DNA of 64,000 nucleotides. Origin: Collinsella sp. BG-O-102. Lineage in GTDB: Bacteria > Actinomycetota > Coriobacteriia > Coriobacteriales > Coriobacteriaceae. The position numbers and the translations under genes were made by a program. The notes beneath the pieces are model-generated. The model saw only the letters and a program-made list of their open reading frames with translations, searched no databases and was not told the DNA's origin. Positions within the stretch are counted from its first letter, which is position 1; every line of letters begins with the position of its first letter. Shown here piece after piece: positions 61,052 through 64,000 of the stretch. The stretch spans positions 62,001 to 126,000 of the forward strand of contig NZ_JAMOKO010000001.1 of the NCBI RefSeq assembly GCF_023656745.1, written 5' to 3'.

Positions 61052-61882
61052 ATGGCTGTAAAGCACCTTAAGCCGACCTCCGCTGGTAGGCGTTGGCAGA
61101 CGATCTCCGATTTCTCCGAGATCACCTGCACCAAGCCCGAGAAGTCTCTTCTCGAGCCCCTGCCCAAGAAGGCCGGTCGTAACAACAACGGCCGCATCAC
61201 CACCCGCCACCAGGGCGGCGGCGTGAAGCGTCGTTACCGCGTGATCGACTTCAAGCGCAACAAGGACGGCGTGCCCGCCAAGGTTGCCACGATCGAGTAC
61301 GATCCGAACCGTTCCGCTCGCATCGCTCTGCTGCACTACGCTGACGGTGAGAAGCGCTACATCCTGGCCCCCAAGGGCCTCGAGGTCGGTCAGACCGTCA
61401 TGTCCGGTTCTGACGCCGACATCAAGCCGGGCAACGCTCTGCCCCTCGCCGACATCCCCGTCGGTACGCTCATCCACGCCGTCGAGTTCCAGCCGGGCAA
61501 GGGCGCTGCTATCGCCCGTTCCGCCGGTAACTCCTGCCAGCTGATGGGTAAGGAGGGCAAGTACGCCATCGTCCGTATGCCTTCCTCCGAGATGCGCCGC
61601 ATCCTCGTTACCTGCCGCGCCACCGTCGGTGAGGTCGGCAACGCCGATCACGCCAACATCGTCATCGGCAAGGCCGGCCGTAAGCGTCACTTGAACGTGC
61701 GCCCGACCGTCCGCGGTACCGTCATGAACCCTGTCGACCACCCGCACGGCGGTGGCGAGGGCAAGAACCACACCTCTGGTCGTCCCTCTGTTACTCCCTG
61801 GGGTAAGCCGACGAAGGGCCTTCGTACGCGCAAGAAGAAGAAGGTCTCGAACCAGCACATCATTCGTCGCCGTAAGAAGTAA
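61052..61882 (+). CDS. rplB: 50S ribosomal protein L2
   Basis: 276 residues, standard. [15 protein letters not shown] at the start; the peptidyl-transferase-proximal loop [16 protein letters not shown] with its conserved His is intact. I use the ATG at 61052 after AAAGGG. A 179-bp gap from rplW is unusual, since the two are normally adjacent. Confidence 0.97.
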   Translation: MAVKHLKPTSAGRRWQTISDFSEITCTKPEKSLLEPLPKKAGRNNNGRITTRHQGGGVKRRYRVIDFKRNKDGVPAKVATIEYDPNRSARIALLHYADGEKRYILAPKGLEVGQTVMSGSDADIKPGNALPLADIPVGTLIHAVEFQPGKGAAIARSAGNSCQLMGKEGKYAIVRMPSSEMRRILVTCRATVGEVGNADHANIVIGKAGRKRHLNVRPTVRGTVMNPVDHPHGGGEGKNHTSGRPSVTPWGKPTKGLRTRKKKKVSNQHIIRRRKK

Positions 61883-61914
61883 TTTCGGATACCGAGTTTT
61901 AGGAGAAAGCACTT

Positions 61915-62175
61915 ATGAGCAGAAGTCTCAAAAAGGGCCCGTTCGTGGAGACTCGCCTTCTCTCGCGTATCACCGCGATGAACGAGGCTGGCAAGAAGGA
62001 CGTCGTGAAGACCTGGTCCCGCGCGTCCACCATCTTCCCCGAGATGGTTGGTCACACCATCGCCGTCCACGACGGCCGCAAGCATGTGCCCGTGTATGTT
62101 ACCGAGTCCATGGTTGGTCACAAGCTCGGCGAGTTCGCGCCGACTCGTACGTTCCGTGGCCACAAGGCCAAATAG
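61915..62175 (+). CDS. rpsS: 30S ribosomal protein S19
   Basis: 86 residues. [12 protein letters not shown] opening and [31 protein letters not shown]. Head protein that contacts S13 and tRNA. AGGAGA before the ATG. Confidence 0.97.
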   Translation: MSRSLKKGPFVETRLLSRITAMNEAGKKDVVKTWSRASTIFPEMVGHTIAVHDGRKHVPVYVTESMVGHKLGEFAPTRTFRGHKAK

Positions 62176-62189
62176 GGGGTTAACCGTAA

Positions 62190-62561
62190 ATGGCAACTAA
62201 GTCTATTGAAACTGAGGCCACCGAGGTTCGCGCCGTCGCTAAGTACGTGCGTGTTTCCCCCAGCAAGGCCCGCCTGGTGGTCGATCTGATCCGCCGCAAG
62301 CCTGTCGCTCAGGCCTTCGACATCCTCCACTTCTGCGACCGCGCTGTCGCCGTGGATGTCGAGAAGGTTCTCCGTTCCGCCGTTGCGAACGCCGAGAACA
62401 ACAACGGTCTGCGTGCCGACAACCTGGTTGTCGCCGCTGCCTATGTTGACGAGGGTCCGACGCTTAAGCGCATCCGTCCCCGCGCCAAGGGTTCCGCTTC
62501 TCGCATTCTGAAGCGTACTTCCCACATCACCGTCGTCGTTGCTCCTCGAAAGGAGGCGTAA
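62190..62561 (+). CDS. rplV: 50S ribosomal protein L22
   Basis: 123 residues. [20 protein letters not shown] and the tunnel hairpin region [19 protein letters not shown] site where macrolide-resistance changes occur in other species; no deletion is obvious here. Confidence 0.97.
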   Translation: MATKSIETEATEVRAVAKYVRVSPSKARLVVDLIRRKPVAQAFDILHFCDRAVAVDVEKVLRSAVANAENNNGLRADNLVVAAAYVDEGPTLKRIRPRAKGSASRILKRTSHITVVVAPRKEA

Positions 62562-62567
62562 AGCTGT

Positions 62568-63278
62568 ATGGGTCAGAAAGTCTACCCCACCGGCTTCCGT
62601 CTTGGCATCACCGAGAACTGGCGCTCCCGCTGGTTCGCAGAGAAGGATTACGCTAAGACCCTCGGTAACGATCTCGAGATCCGCAAGTACCTCGAGAAGC
62701 GTCTTTCCCGCGCAGCTGTCTCCCGCGTCGAGATCGAGCGCGCTGGCGACAAGGTGAAGGTCATCATCCTCACCGCTCGCCCCGGCGTTGTCATCGGTAA
62801 GAAGGGTGCCGAGATCGATACCCTCCGCACCGAGCTCGAGAAGGTTGCTGGCGTCTCCAAGGGCCAGCTCTCCGTCGACGTTGTCGAGATCAAGCGCCCC
62901 GAGCTCGACGCCAACCTCGTTGCTCAGTCTATCGCCGAGCAGCTCGAGGGCCGCGTTGCCTTCCGTCGCGCTATGCGCAAGGCTGTCCAGTCCGCCCGCA
63001 AGGCCGGCGCCAAGGGCATCCGTATCCAGTGCTCCGGTCGTCTCGGCGGTGCCGAGATGGGTCGTCGTGAGTGGTACCGTGAGGGTCGCGTGCCTCTGCA
63101 CACCCTCCGTGCCAAGATCGACTACGGCACGGCTGTCGCCAGCACCACCATGGGCGCTTGCGGCGTGAAGGTCTGGATCTACCTGGGCGAGAAGCTCCCG
63201 GGCCAGCCTGTTCCCAACCCTGCACTCGAGGGCTCTTCCCGTCCTCGTCGTCGTAACTCCGAGAGGAGGGGTCAGTAG
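62568..63278 (+). CDS. rpsC: 30S ribosomal protein S3
   Basis: 236 residues. [18 protein letters not shown] opening; KH-domain loop [14 protein letters not shown]-terminal [20 protein letters not shown]. Lines the mRNA entry tunnel. AAAGGAGG precedes it by ~11 nt. Its stop overlaps the rplP start by 1 bp. Confidence 0.97.
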   Translation: MGQKVYPTGFRLGITENWRSRWFAEKDYAKTLGNDLEIRKYLEKRLSRAAVSRVEIERAGDKVKVIILTARPGVVIGKKGAEIDTLRTELEKVAGVSKGQLSVDVVEIKRPELDANLVAQSIAEQLEGRVAFRRAMRKAVQSARKAGAKGIRIQCSGRLGGAEMGRREWYREGRVPLHTLRAKIDYGTAVASTTMGACGVKVWIYLGEKLPGQPVPNPALEGSSRPRRRNSERRGQ

Positions 63279-63781
63279 TGCTTGCCCCTAAGCGTATTCT
63301 TCACCGCAAGGTGCAGCGTGGCTCCATGAAGGGCCAGGCCAAGGGTAATACCGAGCTGCATTTCGGCGAGTTTGGTATCCAGGCTCTCGAGGCCCATTGG
63401 ATCACCAACCGTCAGATCGAGGCCGCTCGTATTGCCATGACTCGCTACATGAAGCGTGGCGGTCGTGTCTACATCACGATCTTCCCCGATAAGCCCATCA
63501 CCAAGAAGCCTGCCGAGACTCGCATGGGTTCTGGTAAGGGTAACCCCGAGGAGTGGGTGGCCGTCGTCAAGCCCGGCCGCATCATGTTCGAGGTCAAGGG
63601 CGTGCCCGAGGAGGTCGCTCGCGAGGCTCTGCGTCTTGCACAGCACAAGCTTCCCATCAAGACCAAGATTGTTGCTGCCAAGAACGCTGAGCAGCGCATC
63701 GAGAAGGAGATGGCTGAGGAGGCCGCTCTCGAGGCCAAGTGGGCTGCTGAGGACGCCGCCGCCGCCAAGGAGGAGAACTAA
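63278..63781 (+). CDS. rplP: 50S ribosomal protein L16
   Basis: 167 residues, about 30 more than usual. The standard part ([52 protein letters not shown]) is followed by a Glu/Ala/Lys-rich tail that is probably helical. L16 organises the A-site tRNA corridor. GTG start overlapping the rpsC stop. Confidence 0.96.
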   Translation: MLAPKRILHRKVQRGSMKGQAKGNTELHFGEFGIQALEAHWITNRQIEAARIAMTRYMKRGGRVYITIFPDKPITKKPAETRMGSGKGNPEEWVAVVKPGRIMFEVKGVPEEVAREALRLAQHKLPIKTKIVAAKNAEQRIEKEMAEEAALEAKWAAEDAAAAKEEN

Positions 63782-63996
63782 TGAAGCCCGCAGAGATTCG
63801 TGAGCTCTCGGACGCTCAGCTCGTTGAGAAGCTGAAGGAAATGCGCGCCGAGCTCTTTAACCTTCGTTTCCAGATGGCCACCAGCCAGCTGGACAACACC
63901 GCTCGCGTCAACACCGTGAAGAAGGACATCGCTCGCGTCCTCACGGAGCAGCGCGCCCGCGAGATCGCAGCGGAGAAGTCCGCTGTCGCCGAGTAG
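63781..63996 (+). CDS. rpmC: 50S ribosomal protein L29
   Basis: 71 residues, complete. [20 protein letters not shown] and NLRFQMATSQLDNTARV are typical of the two-helix protein at the tunnel exit. Starts within the rplP stop (TAATG) with AAGGAGG upstream. rpsQ would be expected just beyond the window. Confidence 0.97.
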   Translation: MKPAEIRELSDAQLVEKLKEMRAELFNLRFQMATSQLDNTARVNTVKKDIARVLTEQRAREIAAEKSAVAE

Positions 63997-64000
63997 GACC

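Overview
The window is about 60 % GC bacterial chromosome carrying conserved translation, transcription and fatty-acid genes. Several traits together suggest a Coriobacteriia-type actinobacterium close to Collinsella: an AccD-AccA fusion, a streptococcal-type fab/acc gene order with FabK, tRNA genes leading into tuf, an S10 operon cut after rpsJ, and frequent TTG/GTG starts. The assignment is inference from gene content and style; no database comparison was made.

Layout. 1-1540: the tail of an unidentified gene and an excisionase-type HTH/HipA-like kinase fusion with a palindromic operator. 1541-6954: tRNA-Thr, two palindromic repeat clusters, then tRNA-Tyr, tRNA-Thr, tRNA-Met, tuf, rpmG, tRNA-Trp, secE, nusG, rplK and rplA. 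7080-19123: a block of minus-strand genes (metallophosphoesterase with a BMP-like binding protein, MscS channel, wall-anchored 5'-nucleotidase, ABC importer, WYL regulator, AsnRS, PTS IIA). 19367-28476: esterase, FeoAB fusion, sugar-efflux MFS, GH13 enzyme, DNA glycosylase, an unidentified gene and an aminotransferase. 28764-39689: rplJ-rplL with an L10 leader, galU, rpoB and rpoC. 39892-41437: an ECF sigma factor overlapping a probable membrane anti-sigma. 41961-45374: rpsL, rpsG, fusA, rpsJ. 45491-55617: birA divergent from a complete fatty-acid operon (fabH acpP fabK fabD fabG fabF accB fabZ accC accDA). 55658-58842: PTS IIC, CDF transporter and phosphatase. 59291-end: rplC, rplD, rplW, rplB, rpsS, rplV, rpsC, rplP, rpmC.

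How it works together. Most of the window supports growth: ribosomal proteins, elongation factors, RNA polymerase, and membrane lipid synthesis from acetyl-CoA carboxylation (AccB/C/DA, biotinylated by BirA) to FAS II elongation. The str and S10 clusters, contiguous in many bacteria, are split here by about 13.9 kb holding the lipid block.

The least explained material is intergenic. I see (i) two arrays of a 46-bp palindrome at an exact 62-bp period; (ii) three copies of a large structured element with a conserved core and locus-specific arms, each just upstream of a ribosomal-protein operon; (iii) a short ACGCCCG...GTGTAT element at four translation loci; (iv) six 3'-end hairpins sharing the word CTGTCCC or a near variant; (v) two long palindromes sharing TTGCGGTGAAATA ends; and (vi) an 80-bp-period palindromic array beside tRNA-Thr. 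These are the best candidates for undescribed biology here.
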